Below are positions 27,370 through 36,273 of a stretch of 64,000 bases of DNA, in pieces. Under the pieces are notes generated by a model. It searched no databases. It had not been told where the DNA came from and saw only the letters and a program-made list of their open reading frames with translations. Position numbers and translations under genes: made by a program. Source of the DNA: Altererythrobacter lutimaris (GTDB lineage Bacteria; Pseudomonadota; Alphaproteobacteria; Sphingomonadales; Sphingomonadaceae); NCBI RefSeq assembly GCF_013371495.1, contig NZ_JABWTA010000001.1:868001-932000 (forward strand). The letters are read 5' to 3'. Within the stretch, counting starts at the first letter, position 1. Each line of letters starts with the position of its first letter.

Positions 27370-27806
27370 TGGTTTGTCAAGAGATGCAAGGCGCCGCTCC
27401 CACAGCAATGCGCATAATCCCTGAAACCCGATGTGGTCCCTCACCTACCAATTGCAAATGGAGAGAGTGGTTCCATGGTTTTTCGCAATGCGCCCTTGGG
27501 CAGCCCTACAGAAAATCTGAAGTCCCGAATTAGAGGAAAACCCGTATGATTTGAGGCCTCTTCGTTCGCATCTTCCCACCAGGTCCTTCGGGTCGCACCA
27601 TGGAACTGGAATGAGTTGCTGATAAGAGCAGTGGGCGCCGCACGCTGCGCTCTAGCCAAGCGGACCGACGCTTTGGTTGTTGAAAGCGTTGTCCACCGGA
27701 ATCCGGTTGCAATTGCAATCAATCTCCTGTTCAACTCGTCTGCGATAACACGGCGTCAACCCGCTCGCCTGCGTGGCGGCGCACTCACATGACTAACGGA
27801 GAGACT
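27370..27806. other. Gene-free divergent region between uvrA and the M3 peptidase
   Basis: About 440 bases with no frame that looks coding. It should contain the promoters of both divergent genes. A 97-codon frame on the minus strand (27441-27734) has no ribosome-binding site and no protein-like composition. I see no hairpin or repeat of note. Confidence 0.5.
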
Positions 27807-30056
27807 ATGAAGGCCCAGATTCTGGCCACGACCGCAATTGCAGCCCTTTTGGCCGGCTGCGCAACCACCACCGGAGAGACCATGGACACTGTCGCGGAAG
27901 CGGAAACCGAAGCGCCTGCCATGCCTGAAGCAACAGGCTATTTCGCGCAGATGAGCGACCTGCCCTTCCATGCGCCGGACTTCACTAAGATCAGCGAAGA
28001 CGATTACATCCCGGCATTCGAGCAGGGCATGGCGATCCAGCAGGCAGAAGTCGCGGCGATCACCTCCAACCCCGAAGCGCCGACTTTCGACAACACGATC
28101 CTCGCGCTGGAAAAATCTGGCCGCATGCTAAGCCGTGTTGCTCTGGTATTCTACCAACTCACTGGCACACACACCAATGACAATCTCGATGCGATCAATG
28201 CTGAAATCAGCCCCAAGCTCACGGCGCATTCCGACAGCATCAATCTAGACCCGGCATTGTTCGCGCGCGTCAAGGCGATCTATGACAATCGTGCAGCGAT
28301 GACGATGCTGCCGGAAGACGCCATCCTCTTGGAGAACACCTATAAGGACATGGTTCATGCTGGCGCATTGCTTACAGCGGACCAGCGCGAGCAGGTCAAA
28401 GCGATCAATGCTGAGCTTTCCACGCTGACAACCGATTTTGGCAAGGCTGTGCGCGAAGCAACCAACGAACAGCCTCTGGTAGTCGACGCTGCAGAGGAAC
28501 TGGCTGGCCTGTCAGACAGCGAAATCGCTGCCGCCGCCAAACTGGCCGCTGATAAAGGCTATCCTGGCAAGTTCGCGATTGCGATGCAGAACACTACGCA
28601 GCAGCCGCTGCTGCCGAACCTCGAGAATCGCGAGACCCGCGAGAAGATGTTCAAACTGAGCCTAAACCGTTCAGACGGCACCAATCCCGAGCATGACACA
28701 CGTGTCCTGCTTGCGAAGATTGCAGCTCTGCGCGCGCAGAAAGCGGAACTGTTCGGCGAACCAGACTGGGCGAGCTACACCATGTACGACCGCATGGCGA
28801 AAGAGCCTAAAACTGCTCTCGACTTTATGGAGCAAATGGTCCCTGCCCTCGCCGCAACCCAGCGCCGCGAAGCCGAAGTCCTGAATGCGCGCATCGCGGA
28901 AGATGGCAAGAACTTCTCGGTTCAGCCATGGGATTGGTATCGCTACGCCAACAAGGTCAAGGCAGAGCAATACGCTTTCGATGAAGACGAAGCCGCGCAA
29001 TACTTCCAGCTCGACAAAGTGCTGGAAGACGGCGTCTTCTATATGGCCGAGAAGCTGTATGGTCTGAAGTTTGAGAAGCGCGACGACATCCCGGTCTATC
29101 ACCCTGATGTGACTGTCTACACGGTCTTCGAGGAAGACGGGTCGGAACTTGGCCTGTTCTACTTCGATCCTTTCCAGCGTCCGTCAAAGCGCGGCGGTGC
29201 GTGGATGGGTAACTTTGTAGAGCAAAGCCATCTGTGGGGCACGAAGCCTGTCGTCTATAACGTGCTCAACATTCCGAAGGCCGCTGAAGGCGAAGTCCAG
29301 CTGGTCAGTTTCGACAATGTCGAGACGATCTTCCATGAGTTTGGCCACGCAGCGCACGGCCTGTTCGCCAACCAGAAATATGAGAGCCTTTCGGGCACAA
29401 ATGTCGCGCGCGACTTCGTTGAATATCCGAGCCAGGTCTTCGAGATGTGGGCGGTCTATCCCGAAGTGCTGCAAAACTACGCCAAGCACTACGAGACAGG
29501 CGAAACCATCCCGGCCGATCTGGTCGAGAAGATGGAAGCGGCTGGCAAGTGGAACGAGGGCTATGACTTTGGTGAAGTGGTCGAAGCTGCTTTGCTCGAC
29601 ATGAAGTGGCACTCGCTCTCGGCTGCTGAAGCCGCGGCGATCGATACGCCGGAAGAAGTGGACGCGTTTGAAGAGAAAGCGCTGAAAGAGCTCGGCCTTG
29701 AGATCGAACTCGTGCCGCCGCGCTATCGCAGCACTTACTTCAACCACATCTTCTCGTCACCTGCAGGCTATTCGGCTGGCTATTACAGCTATCTGTGGAC
29801 GCAAATGCTCGACCATGACAGCCGCCAGTGGTTCCTGGACAATGGCGGTCTGACCCGCGAGAATGGCGAGCACTATCGCAAGACCGTGCTGAGCGTTGGC
29901 GGGACGAAGGAATACTTCCAGATGTACCGCGATTTCGCAGGCCGTGAGCCGACGATTGAACCGCTGCTTGAAGCGCGCGGCCTGATTGCGTCAAGCGATG
30001 GGTCGGCTGACGGCACGTCAGATGGGCGCTTGCCGCCTCAATCGACCGGCGAATAA
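27807..30056 (+). CDS. M3 family zinc metallopeptidase, Dcp-like lipoprotein
   Basis: An M3 (thimet oligopeptidase/Dcp) family peptidase that cleaves short peptides. The start MKAQILATTAIAALLAGCATT is a lipoprotein signal with the lipobox LAGC, so the enzyme is probably anchored in the periplasm. The zinc site is FHEFGHAAHGL (HExxH form), followed by the M3 segments RDFVEYPSQVFEMW and FNHIFSSPAGYSAGYYSYLW. It has 749 residues plus a short Ser/Gly/Asp-rich tail that is outside the fold. The ATG at 27807 follows a ggagag box. It ends shortly before a terminator. Confidence 0.92.
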   Translation: MKAQILATTAIAALLAGCATTTGETMDTVAEAETEAPAMPEATGYFAQMSDLPFHAPDFTKISEDDYIPAFEQGMAIQQAEVAAITSNPEAPTFDNTILALEKSGRMLSRVALVFYQLTGTHTNDNLDAINAEISPKLTAHSDSINLDPALFARVKAIYDNRAAMTMLPEDAILLENTYKDMVHAGALLTADQREQVKAINAELSTLTTDFGKAVREATNEQPLVVDAAEELAGLSDSEIAAAAKLAADKGYPGKFAIAMQNTTQQPLLPNLENRETREKMFKLSLNRSDGTNPEHDTRVLLAKIAALRAQKAELFGEPDWASYTMYDRMAKEPKTALDFMEQMVPALAATQRREAEVLNARIAEDGKNFSVQPWDWYRYANKVKAEQYAFDEDEAAQYFQLDKVLEDGVFYMAEKLYGLKFEKRDDIPVYHPDVTVYTVFEEDGSELGLFYFDPFQRPSKRGGAWMGNFVEQSHLWGTKPVVYNVLNIPKAAEGEVQLVSFDNVETIFHEFGHAAHGLFANQKYESLSGTNVARDFVEYPSQVFEMWAVYPEVLQNYAKHYETGETIPADLVEKMEAAGKWNEGYDFGEVVEAALLDMKWHSLSAAEAAAIDTPEEVDAFEEKALKELGLEIELVPPRYRSTYFNHIFSSPAGYSAGYYSYLWTQMLDHDSRQWFLDNGGLTRENGEHYRKTVLSVGGTKEYFQMYRDFAGREPTIEPLLEARGLIASSDGSADGTSDGRLPPQSTGE

Positions 30057-30087
30057 GAACTTTCCCTTGGACGGGAATTCAAGGATG

Positions 30088-30120
30088 GGCGGCCTCTTTG
30101 CAGGGGTCGCCTTTTCTTTT
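30088..30120 (+). terminator. Rho-independent terminator after the M3 peptidase gene
   Basis: A 7-bp stem (30088-30094 with 30105-30111, one G-U pair) and 10-base loop are followed by TTTTCTTTT. It lies 32 bases after the stop codon. Confidence 0.82.
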
Positions 30121-30143
30121 GCGGTGCTGGCTAAACAGAGAGT

Positions 30144-30974
30144 TTAAGCTGCGCGCCGAGCGACCTGTGCACCGCAATTGGAACCATTTTCGCCGCAAGC
30201 GAGAAGCTCAACGAACTTCTCCGCATTGATGGCCACATCGTCCGGGCCAATCTGATCGAACGGATCTTCCAGATGGCTCTGGATATTGTCGAGACCGGTC
30301 AGGATCACTGCGAACAGCACCGGCATCACATAAGTCAGCACGCTCGCTTCATATTCGATCGCGAGATGCGCGAAATACGGACCATAGATGAGCGGCAAAA
30401 CAATGATGAAGAAGTCGCTGAAGGCGCGAAGCGTGCGCGGCGTGCGATACTGGTAGATGTGCTTCACGCTTTCAAACGCAACGATCATCTTGGAAATATA
30501 CTGATTGCAGCGCGAGCATTCGCCCGAAGCGAGCCCCTCTTCACGCATTCGTTTCACGAACTCGGAAAGCTCGGAGAAGCTTGCATAGACCTCGCGTTCG
30601 TGGATGGAAATGTCTTCGCGTTCTGCCTTGAACAGATCGCGACAGCTCTTGAGCAAATGCACCAGCACCGTTTCCACATGGCGCAAGCGATCTTCGCTTT
30701 GATCCGGGATCCAGTCGCGTGCTGCAAAATAGATCGCGCGGCCATGCGCTTTGATGACACCGTAATCGTCAAGCGCACTCTCGCGGCGCTTGTAGGCATG
30801 GCCTATAGAGAACACGATGGGAAAGATGACCGCAGTTGAGATGATCGTGAGCGGATAGTCGGCCACCAGATTAAGCTTGAGCGACACCCATGTCGCGAGG
30901 ATCGCCAGAATGGCGATACTCAGTGTTTTCCCATTAACAATCAGACCAATACGCGAAATGCGATCGAACAGCAT
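30144..30974 (-). CDS. Membrane protein, possibly bestrophin-like
   Basis: A 276-residue protein with two N-terminal membrane segments (TLSIAILAILATWVSLKL; LTIISTAVIFPIVFSIGHAY), a long charged helical middle, and two more near the end (FSDFFIIVLPLIYGPYFAHL; LTYVMPVLFAVILTGL). The RRESALDDYG motif after the second segment and the late SHLEDPFDQIG resemble bestrophin-type channels (LEDPF), but the match is only partial. The middle has GECSRCNQY, a possible metal site. The ATG at 30974 lies behind a gaaggga box. Confidence 0.6.
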   Translation of the reverse strand: MLFDRISRIGLIVNGKTLSIAILAILATWVSLKLNLVADYPLTIISTAVIFPIVFSIGHAYKRRESALDDYGVIKAHGRAIYFAARDWIPDQSEDRLRHVETVLVHLLKSCRDLFKAEREDISIHEREVYASFSELSEFVKRMREEGLASGECSRCNQYISKMIVAFESVKHIYQYRTPRTLRAFSDFFIIVLPLIYGPYFAHLAIEYEASVLTYVMPVLFAVILTGLDNIQSHLEDPFDQIGPDDVAINAEKFVELLACGENGSNCGAQVARRAA

Positions 30975-31051
30975 ACTATCCCTTCCCGGTTGAAAGCGCA
31001 TACTTAAGCCGGAAGGTTTGAAACTGCGTTAACCAGATGATTTACCCGGAC

Positions 31052-31792
31052 TTACGTAGAGATGAGCGCTCTTGCGCCTTGCTCTCCGATCCACCGGGTC
31101 GAGACACCCCAGGTCTTCGCAATGACGTCTGCCGCAAGGGCGGTTTGCGGCTCGGCGGCTGCCTCCAGCTTTCCCTTCTCGAGCACAATGACCCGATCGG
31201 CATGGTTCATGGCGGTTGCGAGGTCGTGCAGAACGATGACGACTCCAACCCCTTGCGATGCGGCTTCACGAAAGTGCGTGAGCAGCGTCTGTTGATGCGC
31301 GAGGTCCAGCGCTGCGAGCGGCTCGTCGGCCAGAATCCAGTCGGGTTCGCCTGCCAGCACCCGGGCGAGCAGCGCACGAGCCTTCTCGCCTCCGGACAGT
31401 TGCGATGCAGGACGATTGCGTAAGGCTCCCAGATCGAGCGCGGAAATGGCTGCTTCGACTGCTTCTTCGCCTCGATCGCGATGCGGCAAGCGCCCAAGCC
31501 GCACAAGATTAGCGACAGAAACATCCCACGCAATTTCAGCATCCTGCGGCAGATAGCCGATACGCTTTGCACGCTCTCGCGGATGGAACTCAGCGAGAGA
31601 TTTGTCGCCGAGCGCGATGCCGCCGCTGGTCGGCGTCAGCAAGCTCGCAAGCGCCATCAGCAGGCTGGATTTACCTGCACCATTCGGGCCGCAAATGGCT
31701 GTAATCTGTCTCGGCTCAAGCGTCGCAGAGATATCTTGCAGCACATTTGCATCGCCTCGTGTCACGCCGAGATTGCCTATGATGATGCTCAT
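31052..31792 (-). CDS. ABC transporter ATP-binding protein, iron-siderophore/cobalamin type
   Basis: The ATPase of an importer. Walker A is GPNGAGKSSLL, the Q-loop lies in GYLPQD, the signature is LSGGEKARALLARVLAGEP, Walker B is WILADEPLAALD and the switch His is in VIVLHD. The MSIII start at 31792 overlaps the stop of the permease gene (ATGA). This 246-residue version fits the family; the frame is open further upstream only by chance inside the permease gene. With the permease and binding protein it forms a complete FecBCD/BtuCDF-type system. Confidence 0.9.
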   Translation of the reverse strand: MSIIIGNLGVTRGDANVLQDISATLEPRQITAICGPNGAGKSSLLMALASLLTPTSGGIALGDKSLAEFHPRERAKRIGYLPQDAEIAWDVSVANLVRLGRLPHRDRGEEAVEAAISALDLGALRNRPASQLSGGEKARALLARVLAGEPDWILADEPLAALDLAHQQTLLTHFREAASQGVGVVIVLHDLATAMNHADRVIVLEKGKLEAAAEPQTALAADVIAKTWGVSTRWIGEQGARALIST

Positions 31793-32751
31793 ACGCGCGC
31801 CCTCCGCATTTTGAGCAGAAGCCACAAGAAGAACGGCGCACCGATCAGGCTCAGTGCGATCCCGAGCCGCAGCTCGGTCACCAGCGGCAGGATGCGGACC
31901 ACGCTGTCCGCTATCAGCACAAGCAAGCCGCCTGCAAGCGCGCTCGGCAAAAGTAGGCTCGAAGGCAAGCGGTCGGTTAGCGGGCGAACCAGATGCGGCA
32001 CAATGAGGCCTACAAAGCCGATGATCCCCGCCACTGCGACGCCTGCGCCAACCGTAAGGCCCACGCCTGCGACAAGAAGCCACAGCAAGCGTGTCGTGTG
32101 CACACCCATACTGCGCGCTGCGCCTTCACCCAGTGTCAGCGCGTCCAAACTCTTCGCAGCAAATGCGAGCACAACGAGCCCCGCAAGGACCAGTGGTGCT
32201 GCAATTTGCACATCGCTCCAGCTGCGGTCCGTCAGCGCACCATTAAGCCACATCACGATCTCGCTCATAGCAAAAGCGGACGATGCGAGCGTAATCGCAA
32301 GCGCCGTGAGCGCTCCCGCAAGGCTTGCGATCATTAAACCCGCCAGCGTGAACAGCGCAATTCCGCCGCTCCGTCCTGCAATCAGCGCCAGCAATGCCAT
32401 CCCCAGCCCCGCGCCAGCCAGCGCGAATGCTGGTAGCAACCACCCGCTCGCAAAACCGAAAGTGAAGCTCGCCACCGCCCCCAGCGCGGCCATTGGCGCA
32501 ATCCCGAACAGCCCAGGGTCGGCCAGCGGGTTTCGCAAATATCCTTGCATGGCCGCACCCGCTCCGCCCAGCCCTGCACCGACGATCATCGCAAGAAGCC
32601 CGCGCGGTAAACGCAGCTCCATCAGGATCAGTGTCGCGTTGGGCCCGGAGCCGGCAATGTTCGCCGGATCGATCCAGACCCGCCCCGCCAGCAGCGAAAG
32701 CGGAAACGCGATCAGCAACAGCACGCCGAAGACAAGGCTCGCGCGGTTCAT
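31789..32751 (-). CDS. FecCD/BtuC-type ABC permease
   Basis: A 320-residue permease with about ten membrane segments and the FecCD family motifs: LRLPRGLLAMIVGAGLGGAGAAMQGYLRNPLADPGLFGI near residues 50-90 (given here in family terms), then GEGAARSMGV and GIIGFVGLIVPHLVRPL. The G-x-x-M-Q-x-x-x-x-N-P-L-A-x-P segment and the GFVGLIVPH loop contact the ATPase. It overlaps both neighbouring genes by four bases. The substrate class is iron-siderophore, haem or cobalamin. Confidence 0.9.
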   Translation of the reverse strand: MNRASLVFGVLLLIAFPLSLLAGRVWIDPANIAGSGPNATLILMELRLPRGLLAMIVGAGLGGAGAAMQGYLRNPLADPGLFGIAPMAALGAVASFTFGFASGWLLPAFALAGAGLGMALLALIAGRSGGIALFTLAGLMIASLAGALTALAITLASSAFAMSEIVMWLNGALTDRSWSDVQIAAPLVLAGLVVLAFAAKSLDALTLGEGAARSMGVHTTRLLWLLVAGVGLTVGAGVAVAGIIGFVGLIVPHLVRPLTDRLPSSLLLPSALAGGLLVLIADSVVRILPLVTELRLGIALSLIGAPFFLWLLLKMRRARV

Positions 32752-33623
32752 GAGGCATCTCCGCGGCGCATCTCCTCGCGGATTTCCGCGAGCCGCTCCA
32801 TCGCTTTAATGATCGTCGGTCCACCACAATAAAGCAGAGCAGGATCAAGCGTTTCCACCCGGGTATTTTCAAGGCTTTCGAGCGCTGGATGTGCCTGCCC
32901 GCGCGCTTCGCCCGCAATCAACAAGAGTTCAGGCGGATTGGCGAGCAGGAACTCGAGCGGCAGATAATCCGCCTGCCCCATGCCAAGTGCTTCGCTGTGG
33001 CTCGAAAAGCCCGCTTTGCGCATCAATTGGCTGATCAAGGCCTGCTCGCCTGGCACGATCTCGCCCGGCTGCCACAGGACTGTGGAGATCGCGCGATGAT
33101 CAGCGGGTGGCGAATTGCGCGCGATCGCGCGGTCTATATCTAGAATGAGCTCAGCCGCCTCTTCAGACCGATACACCAGCTCGCCGAGATAGCGGATCTG
33201 CTCCTGGCTTTCGCCGACGCTCGTCGGGCTGGAGAATGTGCGGAACATCAGCCCCAATTCCTGCATTGCTTGACGCGTCGCAGGCGAGAGGAATGTACTG
33301 GCCAGCACAACATCGGGATCGCGCACGAGCAGCTCTTCAACGCTCCCGCCTGTTGAAGCAAACTGGCTCGCAACGTCTGGCTCAAGCGAGCTCGACGCGG
33401 GATCATGGCTGTAATGCGAGATCGCCAGCACCTGGTGTGGTGCCGCGACATTGACCAGCATGGCATCAACGCAAGGGTTGAGGCTGATATAGCGCGGACC
33501 CTCCAGCTCTGTCGTATCTCGCGCGTTTTCAGGTGCGGGGGCACAAGACAACGTGAGCGCGGTCGCAGCCGCGAGCGCCAGCATCGTAAAACCAGTGCGG
33601 ATGGAAAAGCGTTCAGTAATCAT
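32748..33623 (-). CDS. ABC transporter substrate-binding lipoprotein (FecB/BtuF type)
   Basis: The periplasmic binding protein of the importer. MITERFSIRTGFTMLALAAA leads to the lipobox LTLSC, so it is a lipoprotein. The fold shows the class III binding-protein pattern: RYISLNPCVDAMLVNVA, SVEELLVRDPDVVLAS, the long central helix, and LEFLLANPPELLLIAGE. The 291-residue form from the ATG at 33623 is preferred; the frame extends 36 codons upstream without a signal. No cobalamin riboswitch was recognised upstream, so iron-siderophore or haem is as likely as B12. Confidence 0.86.
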   Translation of the reverse strand: MITERFSIRTGFTMLALAAATALTLSCAPAPENARDTTELEGPRYISLNPCVDAMLVNVAAPHQVLAISHYSHDPASSSLEPDVASQFASTGGSVEELLVRDPDVVLASTFLSPATRQAMQELGLMFRTFSSPTSVGESQEQIRYLGELVYRSEEAAELILDIDRAIARNSPPADHRAISTVLWQPGEIVPGEQALISQLMRKAGFSSHSEALGMGQADYLPLEFLLANPPELLLIAGEARGQAHPALESLENTRVETLDPALLYCGGPTIIKAMERLAEIREEMRRGDAS

Positions 33624-33793
33624 CAAATCCCGTTCGATGCGGCGATAAAAGCGCTTGAGCGTTCCAGCAAGCCTCAACCTTGCGAGAGGTGAATTGTGAT
33701 TAACGCGCTCGAAACCGTGTTTTCTGGCCAATGCATTAGGTGATTGAGCGTATGAGAGCGTTCAGAACAGAACACTCCAAGGGTCGCACATCC

Positions 33794-34099
33794 ATGGCTA
33801 ACACCCCCAATTACGCCTTTGCACTCACTCAGCGCGCGCTTGCTCCGCTGCGGGGACCTGCAAAACTGCCGAAACCTGCCAATATGAACGGCGCTCCAGT
33901 GGTCAGCGACGAAGTGCTGGTCGACACTCTGCGTCACTTCGGCGAGCATGGCCTTGGGGCAGCCGCCGAAGCCATCTACAAAGCCAAGGATGCACACGCA
34001 TCCGGAGATCAAGCCGAGGCGCGGCGCTGGCTGGAAATCTGTCGCGCGCTGGATCGCCGGATGGCCTCGCGATTTGAAGACGACCTGACCTGCGCTTAA
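33794..34099 (+). CDS. Small protein of unknown function
   Basis: A 101-residue protein that I do not recognise. It starts MANTPNYAFALTQRALAPLRG, has a Pro/Lys-rich stretch, and then a helical C-terminal half (VLVDTLRHFGEHGLGAAAEAIYKAKDAHASG) that ends with two short helices and one Cys. There is no signal peptide or membrane segment. It is divergent from the ABC binding-protein gene and lies upstream of the TCA operon. A frame from 33740 is longer, but MANT is the better start. Confidence 0.55.
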   Translation: MANTPNYAFALTQRALAPLRGPAKLPKPANMNGAPVVSDEVLVDTLRHFGEHGLGAAAEAIYKAKDAHASGDQAEARRWLEICRALDRRMASRFEDDLTCA

Positions 34100-34165
34100 T
34101 CCGGCTGCTTGTCGCGAGGTTACGAGTGGCTGACGGCGCAGAACAGTAATTCTACGCAGACACAA

Positions 34166-34222
34166 TTGCTATTGCGAACTACTTGCAAAGATAGTTGCCG
34201 AATGCGACCTTTTGCTGGTTGC
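34166..34222. promoter_or_regulatory. Cluster of TTGC repeats upstream of the TCA operon
   Basis: TTGC occurs six times on the plus strand within 57 bases (34166, 34172, 34183, 34195, 34212, 34219), where less than one is expected by chance. It lies 130-180 bases before mdh in a 249-base gene-free gap. It may be a set of operator half-sites; no named regulator is claimed. Confidence 0.35.
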
Positions 34223-34243
34223 AATCGCTTCTGCGCGCGCTAA

Positions 34244-35311
<1,068 letters not shown>

Positions 35312-35349
35312 GCGCCCTGCCCAACCAAAAAATATTAGGAGAGCGGATC

Positions 35350-36240
35350 ATGTCCATCCTCGTAAACAAAGACACCAAGGTCATCACGCAAGGGATGACC
35401 GGCAACACCGGTACATTCCACACCCAGCAGGCGCTCGATTACGGGACCCAGATGGTTGCAGGTGTCACGCCGGGTAAAGGCGGAACCGAGCATATCGGCC
35501 TGCCGCAATTTGACACTGTGCGCGAAGCCAAAGCCGCGACCGGCGCGACCGCCAGCTGCATCTACGTACCCCCGCCCTTCGCAGCCGACGCAATCTGCGA
35601 AGCGATCGATGCAGAGATGGAACTCATCATCTGCATCACTGAAGGCATTCCTGTGCTGGATATGGTGCGCGCGAAAGCGGCGCTCGCCGGCTCCAAGTCC
35701 CGCCTGATCGGTCCGAACTGCCCCGGTGTTTTGACCCCGGAAGAATGCAAGATCGGCATCATGCCCGGCTCCATCTTTAAGAAGGGCTCAGTCGGCGTCG
35801 TCTCGCGCTCCGGAACGCTCACCTATGAAGCGGTGCATCAGACCACCATGGTTGGCCTAGGCCAGACCACGGCTGTCGGCATCGGTGGTGACCCGGTCAA
35901 CGGCACCAACTTCATCGACGTGCTCGACCTGTTCCTTGACGATCCGGAAACCAAGTCGATTATCATGATCGGCGAAATCGGCGGCAGCGCAGAAGAAGAA
36001 GCCGCTGCGTTCTTGAAGGCGGAAGCTGCCAAGGGCCGCAAGAAGCCAACCGTTGGCTTTATCGCGGGCCGTACAGCGCCTCCGGGTCGCCGCATGGGCC
36101 ATGCGGGAGCAATCGTTTCGGGCGGTCAAGGCGGCGCGGACGACAAGATCGCAGCGATGGAAGATGCGGGCATTCGCGTATCGCCCTCGCCATCAGAGCT
36201 TGGCACAACGCTCGACGCGATGCTCAAAGAAATGGCGTAA
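35350..36240 (+). CDS. sucD: Succinate-CoA ligase, alpha subunit
   Basis: The alpha subunit of succinyl-CoA synthetase. It binds CoA and carries the phosphohistidine. The 296-residue protein shows [16 protein letters not shown], the CoA-binding [29 protein letters not shown], and the active-site His in [13 protein letters not shown]. An aggagag box stands before the start. The beta-subunit gene sucC, usually just upstream, is not in this window. sucA follows 33 bases later. Confidence 0.95.
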   Translation: MSILVNKDTKVITQGMTGNTGTFHTQQALDYGTQMVAGVTPGKGGTEHIGLPQFDTVREAKAATGATASCIYVPPPFAADAICEAIDAEMELIICITEGIPVLDMVRAKAALAGSKSRLIGPNCPGVLTPEECKIGIMPGSIFKKGSVGVVSRSGTLTYEAVHQTTMVGLGQTTAVGIGGDPVNGTNFIDVLDLFLDDPETKSIIMIGEIGGSAEEEAAAFLKAEAAKGRKKPTVGFIAGRTAPPGRRMGHAGAIVSGGQGGADDKIAAMEDAGIRVSPSPSELGTTLDAMLKEMA

Positions 36241-36273
36241 TTGTCGAGAGTCCTCCCTCCCCGGAGAAAACCC

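Noticed and set aside
27441-27734. A 97-codon frame on the minus strand between uvrA and the M3 peptidase
   Set aside because: No ribosome-binding site and an unlikely composition; the region must hold two divergent promoters.
33624-33793. A cobalamin riboswitch in front of the ABC importer
   Set aside because: The conserved B12-box wording was looked for and not found, so the substrate was left open.
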